Shown one piece after another: positions 1-7,124 of a stretch of 11,407 bases of DNA. Within the stretch, counting starts at the first letter, position 1, and every line of letters begins with the position of its first letter. The translations under genes and the position numbers were made by a program. The DNA is from Firmicutes bacterium UBA6226 (lineage in GTDB: Bacteria; Bacillota_A; Clostridia; Peptostreptococcales; Acidaminobacteraceae): NCBI GenBank assembly GCA_002441045.1, contig DJWQ01000044.1, forward strand, positions 20,111-31,517, written 5' to 3'. The notes beneath the pieces were generated by a model, which worked only from the letters and a program-made list of their open reading frames with translations, was not told the origin of the DNA and made no database searches.

Positions 1-218
1 TGACCTTCTTCTAACTGAAGATAGTGACTGAATATAAACTCGCTAATAATTATACCTAAAACAGAATCTCCTAAAAACTCAAGTCTTTCATTGTTTTTTA
101 GTTTTTCTTTTTTATTCTCATTAGAATATGAGCTATGTGTCAATGCTCTTGTTAGATAATGCGATTCCTTAAAATTGTAGCCAATCAACGCTTCGATTTC
201 TTTAATTAAAACATCCAT
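1..218 (-). CDS. rnc: Ribonuclease III, N-terminal part (truncated by window edge)
   Basis: This is the 5' end of the gene for the double-strand-specific endoribonuclease that processes rRNA precursors and some mRNAs. About 72 codons are visible and the rest lies beyond base 1. The translated start is MDVLIKEIEALIGYNF, followed by the RNase III signature NERLEFLGDSVLG at residues 43-55. Glu44, Glu47 and Asp51 match conserved catalytic or metal-site acidic residues of the family. The start is the ATG at 216-218, preceded by an AAAGGATG ribosome binding site; a second in-frame ATG was not seen nearby. The dsRNA-binding domain is not in the window. In many Firmicutes rnc follows plsX-fabD-fabG-acpP; here an MFS gene lies between plsX and rnc. 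I found no convincing sigma-A promoter in the gap upstream. Identification is firm despite truncation. Confidence 0.95.
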   Translation of the reverse strand, partial: MDVLIKEIEALIGYNFKESHYLTRALTHSSYSNENKKEKLKNNERLEFLGDSVLGIIISEFIFSHYLQLEEG

Positions 219-239
219 AGTATCATCCTTTCTTTCTCA

Positions 240-254
240 GAATGCTCAGCATTC
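240..254. repeat. Short perfect inverted repeat in the rnc leader
   Basis: GAATGCT and AGCATTC flank a single central base, 22-36 bases upstream of the rnc start codon and just before its ribosome binding site. As RNA it could form a six-pair hairpin with a three-base loop. It may be an operator half-site pair or a small leader hairpin; nothing in the sequence decides between these or excludes chance. Confidence 0.4.
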
Positions 255-301
255 AATTTTGATATGAAAGGGCACTTAAATATACTATTACATCGTGAAG
301 T

Positions 302-319
302 TATTATTACGTCATAATA
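302..319. repeat. 18-bp near-palindrome upstream of rnc
   Basis: TATTAT and ATAATA arms flank a core containing ACGT; 16 of 18 positions are symmetric. It lies in the gap between the MFS gene and rnc, about 85 bases upstream of the rnc start, where a promoter would be expected. It could be a regulator-binding site. In such AT-rich sequence a chance origin is quite possible. Confidence 0.3.
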
Positions 320-390
320 TATTTAAACGACCTTTGACTGATAGGCACACTTCTTATTTTATAATTTTGAGCCATAAAAAACAATGATTT

Positions 391-445
391 AATTAAAAAT
401 AAAACGCCTATCACAATATAGTTATCAAGACCTATATGTGATAGG
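391..445 (-). terminator. Rho-independent terminator after the MFS gene
   Basis: On the minus strand, downstream of the transporter stop, CCTATCACATATAG pairs with CTATATTGTGATAGG with one bulged base and a loop of about ten bases. The stem (407-421 with 432-445) is followed by a T-rich run read from 404 to 391. It should end transcripts of the MFS gene and so separate rnc as its own unit. Confidence 0.85.
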
Positions 446-477
446 AGTTATAATTTGATTCTCTCTTTGAATTTTAT

Positions 478-1734
478 TTATTCATTAACCTGAACTTTAT
501 CTGTTGGGACCTTAATTAAAATTAAACCACCTATGATAAATAGAATGACGATGCTTAAAACACCATAATTACTCTTTCCTGTAACATAAGTGACAAAGCC
601 CATAAGCAAAGGTCCCATAATTGCGGCAAACTTACCAAATATATTAAAGAATCCAAAGAATTCATTTGATTTATCTTTTGGAATTAACTTTGCGTAATAC
701 GATCTACTAATCGCTTGAATACCACCTTGAACAAGGCCAACTAAAATTGCTAATATCCAGAAATCCAAAGTCGTTTTCATGAAAAATGCGTAGATACATA
801 TTAAGGTATATATACCGATCGCTACATAGAGCATCGTTTTACCTTTAAGCTTTTCAGCCAATTGTCCAAAGATGATTGCAGATGGAAAGGCAACAAACTG
901 AGTTACTAATAAGATAATCAAAAGCATATTATCGCTGACACCTAAATCAGAACCATATGACGTCGCCATTTTAATAATCGTGTCCACACCATCAATGTAG
1001 AAAAAATAAGCCAATAAAAATAAGAATGCAGGTTTATGAAGCTTTATGTTTTTAAATGTAATTGCCAAACGCTTAAAACTGCCAGCTACAGGATTTTTTT
1101 CTCTTGGAATGCCATATTTTTGGTCGACGTTCTTCGTCATAGGAATACTAAAAGCAAACCACCAAACAGCGGTTAAAACAAAAGCAATTTTAGGTGTTGT
1201 ATATCCCCCAAAGGGCAAAATACCTTGTTGACTTAATAAGATAATTGCCATAGCAATGATAAAAGGAATCGTACTGCCTATATAGCCAAGTGCATAGCCA
1301 TATGTGGATACCCGGTCCATTCGATCATCATCAGTGACATCCACTAAAAACGCATCATAAAAAACATTGCTCCCAGAAAAACCAATAGCCGTTATGATAT
1401 AGACAAACAAAAGCATCAGCCATTGTGATTCAGGTACGAATCCAAGAACTAAGTTAGCAGTAACCCCCAGAGCTAAAAAAATCATAAAAAAACGTTTCTT
1501 AAACCCATAATAGTCAGCCAAAGTACCTAAAATCGGTGATAGTACTGCTACGAGAAGCGATGCGATAGAATTTGCAAATCCCAAATACGCAGTGGATTGA
1601 CTTGCAGTTACCCCCATATCTGTTGCTGCCGCTTTAAAGTAAAGCGGAAAAACAGTTGTCGTTACAGTCATTGTATACGCTGAGTTCGCCCAATCGTACA
1701 ATGCCCAACTGCGTTCTTTTTTAGAATATTTCAT
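478..1734 (-). CDS. MFS transporter, Atg22/UMF1 type
   Basis: A 418-residue, very hydrophobic protein with about a dozen predicted membrane segments, the size usual for the major facilitator superfamily. The N-terminus carries SWALYDWANSAY (residues 9-20), a hallmark of bacterial proteins related to the yeast vacuolar effluxer Atg22 (UMF1 family, Bacillus YxiO-like). The loop GTLADYYGFKKR fits the MFS motif between helices 2 and 3. QGGIQAISRSYYAKLIPK in the second half is also typical of this group. The protein acts in the cytoplasmic membrane; its substrate is unknown in bacteria, and amino acid efflux is only an analogy with yeast. The ATG is preceded by GAGGGGG with good spacing. It lies 125 bp after plsX on the same strand without a clear promoter or terminator between them, so co-transcription is possible. 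A terminator follows it. Confidence 0.88.
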   Translation of the reverse strand: MKYSKKERSWALYDWANSAYTMTVTTTVFPLYFKAAATDMGVTASQSTAYLGFANSIASLLVAVLSPILGTLADYYGFKKRFFMIFLALGVTANLVLGFVPESQWLMLLFVYIITAIGFSGSNVFYDAFLVDVTDDDRMDRVSTYGYALGYIGSTIPFIIAMAIILLSQQGILPFGGYTTPKIAFVLTAVWWFAFSIPMTKNVDQKYGIPREKNPVAGSFKRLAITFKNIKLHKPAFLFLLAYFFYIDGVDTIIKMATSYGSDLGVSDNMLLIILLVTQFVAFPSAIIFGQLAEKLKGKTMLYVAIGIYTLICIYAFFMKTTLDFWILAILVGLVQGGIQAISRSYYAKLIPKDKSNEFFGFFNIFGKFAAIMGPLLMGFVTYVTGKSNYGVLSIVILFIIGGLILIKVPTDKVQVNE

Positions 1735-1859
1735 AAAGCCCCCTCGTTTTTATATGACTTTACTCTTCTTTTGTTCGATTCATATTAATATTAAGTTAAG
1801 TTTGACCTCGGATTATCTTTTGTTTTATACTTTGGTATAATCTATATTTCGTCTTGTAA

Positions 1860-2885
1860 CTACTCTTCGTCTTCTGATTCGCCAACAGTTGCTTTTGGAA
1901 AATCATTCACTTTTTCTTTTATTGCGTCTACTAATTTGCTATCGATTCCAATTTGAGCATACTTAATCGCGTTCATAAAAGCTTTTGCATTGGACGAACC
2001 ATGCGCTTTAACCACTAAACCACCAAGTCCCAAAAGTGGCGCACCACCATATTCCGAATAGTCGAGCATTTTCTTAAAGTCTTTTAGGTTGTTCTTAAGG
2101 AGAATACCGCCTATTTTCCCGATGGTATTTTTCATAATTTGCGTTTTTAAACCACCAACTAAGGACAACGCAACCCCTTCTGTTAGCTTAAGAATGATGT
2201 TTCCAGTAAAACCATCAGCGACGATAACATCTACGTTACCACTAGGCACATCTCTACCTTCTACGTTCCCCACGAAGTTTAGATCGGTTTCCTTTAAAAG
2301 CTGATGCGTTTCAATATAAAGAGGTGTTCCCTTTGTTTCCTCTGCACCGATATTAACCAAGGCTACTTTAGGATTTTGAATACCGATAACTTTTTCAGCA
2401 TACATACTTCCCATATAGGCAAACTCAATTAAATTTCTAGATTTACATTCTGCGTTTGCGCCTGCGTCCACAAGTACAGATGCACCATTCATCGTTGGAT
2501 AAATCGTACATAAAGCAGGACGACTAATGCCTTTGATTCTGCCTACTTTTAACAGACCACCTGCTAAAAGTGCACCCGTATTACCTGCGGATACAAATGC
2601 ATCTATATCGCCTTTTCTAAGTGCTTTCAAACCAACAACCATCGATGAATCTCCTTTGGTCTTTATTGCTTTAACCGGTTTGTCATCATTTTCTATCACT
2701 TCAGTTGTATGGACGATCTCAATACGATTTTTGTCATACTTGTATTTACTAAGCTCGTTATTAAGTTTTGTTTCATCACCGTAAATCACGATTGTACTTT
2801 GAACTATACTAAGTGCATCTATTGCACCCTTTACAGTTTCCAAAGGTCCATGATCGCCACCCATACCATCAAAACCAATTTTCAT
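1860..2885 (-). CDS. plsX: Phosphate acyltransferase PlsX
   Basis: Acyl-ACP:phosphate transacylase, a peripheral membrane enzyme that converts acyl-ACP to acyl-phosphate, the acyl donor used by PlsY in the first step of phospholipid synthesis. The protein is 341 residues, normal for the family. Signatures are DGMGGDHGP near residue 6, VSAGNTGALLAGG, VDAGANAECK, ADGFTGNIILK and GGAPLLGLGGLVVKAHGSSN. The start is the ATG at 2883-2885, with GAGGTG four bases upstream. A longer in-frame reading to 3032 would run through the rpmF terminator and overlap rpmF, so it is rejected. The C-terminus is acidic (ESEDEE). It follows rpmF, as in many bacteria, but a terminator and an inverted repeat intervene, suggesting separate control. 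fabD, fabG and acpP, often downstream, are absent here. Confidence 0.96.
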   Translation of the reverse strand: MKIGFDGMGGDHGPLETVKGAIDALSIVQSTIVIYGDETKLNNELSKYKYDKNRIEIVHTTEVIENDDKPVKAIKTKGDSSMVVGLKALRKGDIDAFVSAGNTGALLAGGLLKVGRIKGISRPALCTIYPTMNGASVLVDAGANAECKSRNLIEFAYMGSMYAEKVIGIQNPKVALVNIGAEETKGTPLYIETHQLLKETDLNFVGNVEGRDVPSGNVDVIVADGFTGNIILKLTEGVALSLVGGLKTQIMKNTIGKIGGILLKNNLKDFKKMLDYSEYGGAPLLGLGGLVVKAHGSSNAKAFMNAIKYAQIGIDSKLVDAIKEKVNDFPKATVGESEDEE

Positions 2886-2901
2886 GCTACACCTCAATAT
2901 T

Positions 2902-2926
2902 TTAAAGAATAATTTATTTTCTTTAA
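2902..2926. promoter_or_regulatory. Inverted repeat in the plsX leader, candidate operator
   Basis: Perfect eight-base arms TTAAAGAA and TTCTTTAA flank nine bases. The element sits between the rpmF terminator and the plsX ribosome binding site. It does not match the FapR or FabT operator consensus as I recall them. It could bind a lipid regulator or form a leader hairpin; AT-richness makes chance a real alternative. Confidence 0.4.
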
Positions 2927-2940
2927 TGATAAATAAAAAT

Positions 2941-2977
2941 AGTAAAAAAGGCAATAGCCTAACGACTATTGCCTTTT
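2941..2977 (-). terminator. Rho-independent terminator between rpmF and plsX
   Basis: On the minus strand, GGCAATAG (2973-2966) pairs with CTATTGCC (2957-2950) around an eight-base loop, extended by four A-T pairs. A T-run then continues through 2943. It begins about 20 bases after the rpmF stop and should end most yceD-rpmF transcripts. plsX would then depend on readthrough or on its own promoter. Confidence 0.88.
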
Positions 2978-2998
2978 GCAAGAAGCTCATGCCTCTTA

Positions 2999-3169
2999 TT
3001 ATTTCGCGTCTCTGCTGTGGTAATATCCACACTCAGCACATTCTCTGTGTGATACATTTGCCGCTTTACATTTTGGACATTCGATAATGTTTGGAGCAGT
3101 CATTTTAATGTTAGATGCTCTTCTCTTATCTCTTCTCGCTTTACCTATTTTACGCTTAGGTACTGCCAT
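2999..3169 (-). CDS. rpmF: 50S ribosomal protein bL32
   Basis: A 56-residue basic protein starting MAVPKRKIGKARRDKRRAS, the N-terminus characteristic of bL32, a small component of the large ribosomal subunit. Four cysteines in CPKC (31-34) and CAEC (44-47) form the zinc-ribbon site, so this is the zinc-binding (C+) version. The C-terminus GYYHSRDAK fits the family. The start ATG at 3167-3169 has a full AGGAGGTG site seven bases upstream. It lies 19 bp after yceD on the same strand, and both are served by the promoter at 3715-3743. The adjacent yceD-rpmF pairing is widespread in bacteria. A strong terminator follows immediately. Confidence 0.97.
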   Translation of the reverse strand: MAVPKRKIGKARRDKRRASNIKMTAPNIIECPKCKAANVSHRECAECGYYHSRDAK

Positions 3170-3188
3170 ATCTTAACACCTCCTTAAT

Positions 3189-3686
3189 CTAAGTGAATAA
3201 ATTCTTAAGTGCCTCAAGTCTCGGGTCAATTTTCTTTTCATCACACTCACACATACCATTGTTAAGATCTTTTCCACAATGAGGACAAAGTCCTGCACAA
3301 TCTTCATTACAAAGTATTTGTAGTGGCAAATTTAAAGTTATATCTTCTTCTAATACAGGGACCAAATCTAGTTTGCCATCTTGAATCAAAATCAGATCTT
3401 CCTCGTCATCTGTCTCAAGTGATGTTGTTAAGAGTCGCTCTACTGTATTCTGAAGGTTAACATTAACGTCTTTTAAGCATCTGTGGCATTCGAAAACCAA
3501 TTCTCCAGAATAAGAGAGGGTTAATTCATAGCGTTTATCCAGTTTTCTGACACTTCCCGAAAATTGAATAGCCGATGCGTTCACACACTCAATTGACTCT
3601 AAAAAAGACTTGTCAAGTTCTAAACTTGACTCAAAATCCGATTGATTCTGAAGTCCTTTAATAACCTTTAAAAGTTCAAGGATCAT
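3189..3686 (-). CDS. yceD: DUF177 / YceD family 23S rRNA accumulation protein
   Basis: A 165-residue cytoplasmic protein of the YceD (DUF177) family, linked in bacteria and plants to 23S rRNA accumulation. The middle carries FECHRC (cysteines 67 and 70). The C-terminal part has the family's cysteine cluster CNEDCAGLCPHCGKDLN plus a later CEC (cysteines 126, 130, 134, 137, 146, 148), probably binding zinc. The protein ends IDPRLEALKNLFT, a typical family tail. The ATG at 3684-3686 has GAGGTG five bases upstream. It is the first gene after a perfect sigma-A promoter and is followed 19 bp later by rpmF, supporting a ribosome-biogenesis role. The exact biochemical activity is unknown. Confidence 0.93.
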   Translation of the reverse strand: MILELLKVIKGLQNQSDFESSLELDKSFLESIECVNASAIQFSGSVRKLDKRYELTLSYSGELVFECHRCLKDVNVNLQNTVERLLTTSLETDDEEDLILIQDGKLDLVPVLEEDITLNLPLQILCNEDCAGLCPHCGKDLNNGMCECDEKKIDPRLEALKNLFT

Positions 3687-3714
3687 AATTTCACCTCTTC
3701 AATGCAACATTAAC

Positions 3715-3743
3715 ATTATAATTATATCGAAGAGGTTTGTCAA
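3715..3743 (-). promoter_or_regulatory. Consensus sigma-A promoter for yceD-rpmF
   Basis: On the minus strand TTGACA (3743-3738) and TATAAT (3720-3715) are separated by 17 bases, a perfect match to the housekeeping consensus. The -35 box lies only six bases after the ackA stop codon. Transcription should start near 3708, giving a short leader before yceD. Confidence 0.92.
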
Positions 3744-3749
3744 GTAAAA

Positions 3750-4943
3750 CTACTTAACTAATTCTAAAGTATCTCTAGCAATGGTTAATTCTTCATTTGT
3801 AGGAACAACCATGATTTTAACTTTTGAATCATCAGTACTTACGACAGCTTCTTTACCTCTTACTTTGTTTTTAGCAGGATCAAGGACAGCACCCATAAAT
3901 TCAAGGTTCTTACAGATCTCTTCTCTACTCTCAGCACCATTTTCGCCTAATCCTGCAGTAAATACGATTGCATCTACGCCACCTAATACAGCAGCATAAG
4001 CAGCAATGTATTTTCTTACGTTGCTATGGTAAATATCAAGCGCTAAGATTGCTCTTTCATTACCTGCCGCTGCAGCTTCTTCAATATCTCTAAAGTCACT
4101 GCTTACGCCAGAAATACCAAGAACACCAGATTTTTTGTTCATGATGTCATTCATTTGGTCTAAAGTTAAGCCTTCTTTACCCATGATATAAGTTACGATT
4201 TGTGGATCGATATCACCACATCTAGTCCCCATTACAAGGCCTTCAAGTGGTGTAAAGCCCATTGATGTATCCACTGATTTACCACCGTCGATAGCAGCAA
4301 GCGATGCACCATTACCTAAATGGCAAGTGATGATTTTTGTATCTTTAAGATCTTTGCCTAGCAATTCAGCAGTTCTTGCAGATACATATCTGTGGCTTGT
4401 TCCGTGGAAACCATATCTTCTTACGTGATCTTTTTCATAGTATTCGTAAGGAAGGGCATATACATATGCACTTTTTGGCATCGTTTGGTGGAATGCTGTA
4501 TCGAAGACAGCAACATTTGGAATACCTGGTAATAATTCTTCGATTGCTCTAATACCGATGATGTTTGGCGGATTGTGAAGTGGTGCAAGCTCGATACACT
4601 CTTCTAGTGCTGCCATAACTGAGTTGTTGACAACTACAGATGCACTATATTTTTCGCCAGCATGTACAACACGATGACCTACGGCATTGATTTCTTGAAG
4701 TGATGCGATTGCGCCATGCTCAGCATGTACGATTGCATCTAGCACTTGAGCAAGTGCTTCTTTGTGATCCTTCATAGAAACTTCGATTGTTTTTTTATCT
4801 TTCCCCTCTACTTCATGCTTTAATCTAGAGCCTTCAATACCTATTCTCTCTACAAGGCCTTTCGCTAAAACACTCTCATCTTTCATATCAAATAATTGAT
4901 ATTTAAGTGATGAGCTCCCACAGTTGATAACTAAAACATTCAT
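3750..4943 (-). CDS. ackA: Acetate kinase
   Basis: Converts acetyl-phosphate and ADP to acetate and ATP, the ATP-yielding last step of acetate fermentation, and the reverse reaction for acetate activation. The protein is 397 residues, the usual length. Motifs in order: [13 protein letters not shown] near residue 7, [75 protein letters not shown] and [10 protein letters not shown]. Asn7, Arg91, Asp148, His180, Arg241 and Glu384 fall at the same numbers as the key residues described for the Methanosarcina thermophila enzyme. The start is the ATG at 4941-4943, preceded by GGAGGG; a longer frame to 5003 lacks a site. pta is not adjacent in the window. It has its own promoter. No clear terminator separates it from yceD, so readthrough is likely. 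Confidence 0.97.
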   Translation of the reverse strand: MNVLVINCGSSSLKYQLFDMKDESVLAKGLVERIGIEGSRLKHEVEGKDKKTIEVSMKDHKEALAQVLDAIVHAEHGAIASLQEINAVGHRVVHAGEKYSASVVVNNSVMAALEECIELAPLHNPPNIIGIRAIEELLPGIPNVAVFDTAFHQTMPKSAYVYALPYEYYEKDHVRRYGFHGTSHRYVSARTAELLGKDLKDTKIITCHLGNGASLAAIDGGKSVDTSMGFTPLEGLVMGTRCGDIDPQIVTYIMGKEGLTLDQMNDIMNKKSGVLGISGVSSDFRDIEEAAAAGNERAILALDIYHSNVRKYIAAYAAVLGGVDAIVFTAGLGENGAESREEICKNLEFMGAVLDPAKNKVRGKEAVVSTDDSKVKIMVVPTNEELTIARDTLELVK

Positions 4944-4964
4944 TAATTGCCCTCCTTGAATATA

Positions 4965-4980
4965 TATATCATATGATATA
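4965..4980. promoter_or_regulatory. 16-bp perfect palindrome in the ackA leader
   Basis: TATATCATATGATATA is a perfect palindrome lying between the ackA -10 box and its ribosome binding site. It could be a regulator operator acting as a roadblock. Because the sequence is AT-rich and partly made of TA repeats, chance cannot be excluded. Confidence 0.4.
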
Positions 4981-5011
4981 GTAAATATAGTGATTTCGGT
5001 CATACATATAT

Positions 5012-5039
5012 ATTATAATGTAATTGAATGAATTTTCAA
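5012..5039 (-). promoter_or_regulatory. Probable sigma-A promoter for ackA
   Basis: On the minus strand TTGAAA (5039-5034) and TATAAT (5017-5012) have 16 bases between them, placing the transcript start about 60 bases before the ackA ATG. The same box pair and spacing recurs before rsmD. The sequence ATTATAAT also gives a -10-like TATAAT on the plus strand, toward tmcAL, but no good plus-strand -35 accompanies it. Confidence 0.75.
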
Positions 5040-5088
5040 CACTAATAAAAATTATTCGTGAAAAAAACAAACAGCCCTTGGAGGTCAT

Positions 5089-6303
5089 ATGAAGATTGTT
5101 GGCATCGTTTCGGAATACAATCCCTTTCACAACGGTCATGCCTATCAAATAGAACACACAAAAGAACAGCTACAAGCCGATGGCGTCATTGCCATAATGA
5201 GTGGTCATTTCGTCCAACGTGGAACACCTGCAATTTTTGATAAATGGACGCGAGCAGAAATGGCAGTTGCATCTGGCGCTAATCTCGTATTAGAACTACC
5301 AACCTATTACGCAACCTCTAGCGCAGAAGCTTTTGCTCATGGCGCTGTGAAACTCTTAGATGCCACAGGCGTTGTAACACACATCTCATTTGGATCCGAA
5401 AATGATGATCTAGAGCGTCTCAAATCTATTGCCTATATCCTATCAGATGAGTCAGATGCATTAAAAGATAAATTAACGGCTTATATGGAGCAAGGCAACA
5501 CCTTTCCTAAAGCGAGAGAACTAGCATTAAAGTCGCTCTTTCCAGATCTTTTAGAAGATTTTAATATGAATCAATCCAATGCTATCTTAGTCATTGAATA
5601 TTTAAAAGCCCTCAATCGACTTAAGTCAAGTATAAACCCCTTTATCGTCAAAAGAAAGGGGCGGGGCTATCACGATACTGCATTAGACGATCGTTTTGCA
5701 AGTGCAACTGGTATACGTGAAGGGGTAAAAACAGGCAAAGCAATTAACCGATATATGCCAGATGCAGCCTATCAAATTTTTTCAAAGACAAAGTACAATC
5801 CAGTATTTATGGAACATTTAGAATTGCCACTGCTATATAAAATTAAATCCTCTTCATTAGATGATCTTTCTCAGATCAGAGAAATGACAGAAGGACTTGA
5901 GCACAAAATTCACAAACTTGCACCTGCTCTAACATCTTACGAAGCACTCTTTGAAGCACTTAAGTCTAAGCGATATACACATACTAAAATCAGCCGGCTA
6001 CTGCTTAACATATTGTTAGATATTAAAGAACCGTTTCAGTTCTATGATGAGGATCACTACTTTAGAGTTTTAGCTTTTGATGAAGTTGGACAAAAAATCA
6101 TACGTCAAATCAAGAAAAATGGGTATTATCCTTTAATAACAAATATCAATACCTACAAAAGAGAAAATGCTTTGCTCAATCTTGATCTTAAAGCAACAGA
6201 TATTTATTATCTTTCTCAAGATGATGTGATACATCGTAAAGGTGGACTAGATTATTTGAAAAAACCCTATATACACAGGAGGCATGATGAAGAAAATATT
6301 TAA
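5089..6303 (+). CDS. tmcAL: tRNA(Met) cytidine acetate ligase
   Basis: A 404-residue cytoplasmic enzyme (formerly YlbM/DUF795) that uses acetate and ATP to form N4-acetylcytidine at the wobble base of elongator tRNA-Met. The N-terminus MKIVGIVSEYNPFHNGH (residues 1-17) holds the HxGH nucleotidyltransferase motif at HNGH. It is followed by MSGHFVQRGTPAIFDKWTRAEMA (start near 37), LELPTYYATSSAEAFAHGAV and FGSEND, all typical of the family. Later, KRKGRGYHD and ASATGIREGV match the conserved mid-region. The start ATG has TTGGAGG four bases upstream. It is transcribed divergently from ackA, whose product releases acetate, which is this enzyme's substrate. Its last 17 bases overlap thyX, so the two are probably co-transcribed. 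The promoter is not clear in the 145-bp gap. Confidence 0.93.
   Translation: MKIVGIVSEYNPFHNGHAYQIEHTKEQLQADGVIAIMSGHFVQRGTPAIFDKWTRAEMAVASGANLVLELPTYYATSSAEAFAHGAVKLLDATGVVTHISFGSENDDLERLKSIAYILSDESDALKDKLTAYMEQGNTFPKARELALKSLFPDLLEDFNMNQSNAILVIEYLKALNRLKSSINPFIVKRKGRGYHDTALDDRFASATGIREGVKTGKAINRYMPDAAYQIFSKTKYNPVFMEHLELPLLYKIKSSSLDDLSQIREMTEGLEHKIHKLAPALTSYEALFEALKSKRYTHTKISRLLLNILLDIKEPFQFYDEDHYFRVLAFDEVGQKIIRQIKKNGYYPLITNINTYKRENALLNLDLKATDIYYLSQDDVIHRKGGLDYLKKPYIHRRHDEENI
6277..6282 (+). promoter_or_regulatory. Ribosome binding site that decides the thyX start
   Basis: AGGAGG lies inside the 3' end of tmcAL. The first ATG (6284) is one base away, too close to be used well. The next codon, ATG at 6287, is four bases away and is the likelier start. 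Confidence 0.65.
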
Positions 6304-6979
6304 TAATGGTTATGTGCGTTTGGTCGATACCATGGGTAGCGATTTGTCTGTCGTCAACTCAGCTAGAGTTAGTTTTAATAGAGCAACAGAAACCCTTAGA
6401 CCTGAGGATGAAAAACTCATAACTTATCTCGCAAAGAATGATCATACTAGCCCATTTAGACATGCAACTTTACAGTTTGAAGTCTATGCCCCCCTCATGG
6501 TAGCGCGTCAGTGGTGGAAATATATTATTGGTTCTTCGCATCAAGATCCATTTACCGCATGGAACGAATCAAGTAGACGATATGTTACTGAGGAAATCGA
6601 ATTTTATATACCCGAAGCGACAGACTGGCGAAGCAAACCAGAAAACTCAAAACAAGGCAGTGGACCTAACTTAGATGAAAAAATCGGTGGCGAAGCTTTA
6701 GAACGCTTACTCGCCCAGATTCAATCTGGTATGGCCAATTACGACTGGGCGATTGAATCAGGCATAGCAACTGAACAAGCTCGTCTCTTTATTCCTAGTG
6801 CTTATGGTTTGATGGTTAGATGGTACTGGACTGTTTCATTACAAGGCGTCGCTCACTTCTTGTTACAAAGAACCGATGATCACGCTCAATATGAAATCAG
6901 ACAATATGCAGAAGCAGTAAAAGAACTTGCTTTAGATAAATTCCCAGTTTCGTTAGATGCATTATTAAAGCATTTATAA
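6287..6979 (+). CDS. thyX: Flavin-dependent thymidylate synthase ThyX, variant motif
   Basis: Makes dTMP from dUMP using methylenetetrahydrofolate and FAD/NADPH. The protein is 230 residues from the second of two tandem ATGs, close to the usual size. Family features are VVNSARVSF, ND-HTSPFRHATLQFEV (histidine 53), APLMVARQWW, NESSRRYV, and a C-terminal HFLLQRTDDHAQYEIRQYA with the conserved arginine near 195. The usual motif RHR followed by NExSxR is altered: the position of RHR reads KYI (78-80), and about ten extra residues including GSSHQDPF precede NESSRRY (93-99). Phe-Arg-His at 57-59 and the dUMP-side residues remain. This looks like a subgroup of ThyX rather than a broken gene, as all else is intact. 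It overlaps tmcAL and is followed by a terminator. No thyA is in the window. Confidence 0.9.
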   Translation: MKKIFNNGYVRLVDTMGSDLSVVNSARVSFNRATETLRPEDEKLITYLAKNDHTSPFRHATLQFEVYAPLMVARQWWKYIIGSSHQDPFTAWNESSRRYVTEEIEFYIPEATDWRSKPENSKQGSGPNLDEKIGGEALERLLAQIQSGMANYDWAIESGIATEQARLFIPSAYGLMVRWYWTVSLQGVAHFLLQRTDDHAQYEIRQYAEAVKELALDKFPVSLDALLKHL

Positions 6980-6985
6980 TAAAAT

Positions 6986-7030
6986 AAACCTGTATTCAAC
7001 TTCCGTTAAGAAATTTGAATACAGGTTTTT
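6986..7030. terminator. Bidirectional terminator between convergent genes
   Basis: An 11-bp perfect stem, CCTGTATTCAA (6989-6999) with TTGAATACAGG (7015-7025), is flanked by three more A-T pairs and a 15-base loop. On the plus strand it ends in TTTTT after thyX. On the minus strand it is followed by TTTATTTTATT, so it can also end the rsmD-coaD operon. The 94 bases from 7031 to 7124 show no further feature. Confidence 0.9.
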
Positions 7031-7124
7031 AATGTTTAATTCTACTAGATACTTATTATTTCCTAAACAACTTAAAATAACGACGATCACTTTCATAAAA
7101 ACGACATTTAATTAACACGATTTT

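Noticed and set aside
1802..1831. Plus-strand TTGACC-N18-TATACT, a possible antisense promoter toward plsX
   Set aside because: Imperfect boxes, and no gene on the plus strand downstream; it may be chance in AT-rich sequence.
1825..1840. TTATAC/GTATAA inverted repeat after plsX as a terminator
   Set aside because: Only six A-T-rich pairs and no T-run on the minus strand.
2089..2912. Plus-strand open frames opposite plsX
   Set aside because: Antisense shadows of a firmly identified gene, without ribosome binding sites or recognisable proteins.
2886..3032. N-terminal extension of plsX by 49 residues
   Set aside because: It runs through the rpmF terminator and into rpmF, has no ribosome binding site, and is not part of the PlsX family.
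3694..3735. CCTCTTC/GAAGAGG repeat spanning the yceD promoter
   Set aside because: One arm lies upstream of the predicted transcript start, so no RNA hairpin can form; the other is simply the ribosome binding site. An operator role has no support.
4969..5157. Minus-strand 62-residue open frame across the ackA-tmcAL gap
   Set aside because: It overlaps the start of tmcAL antisense and covers the promoter region; composition is not protein-like.
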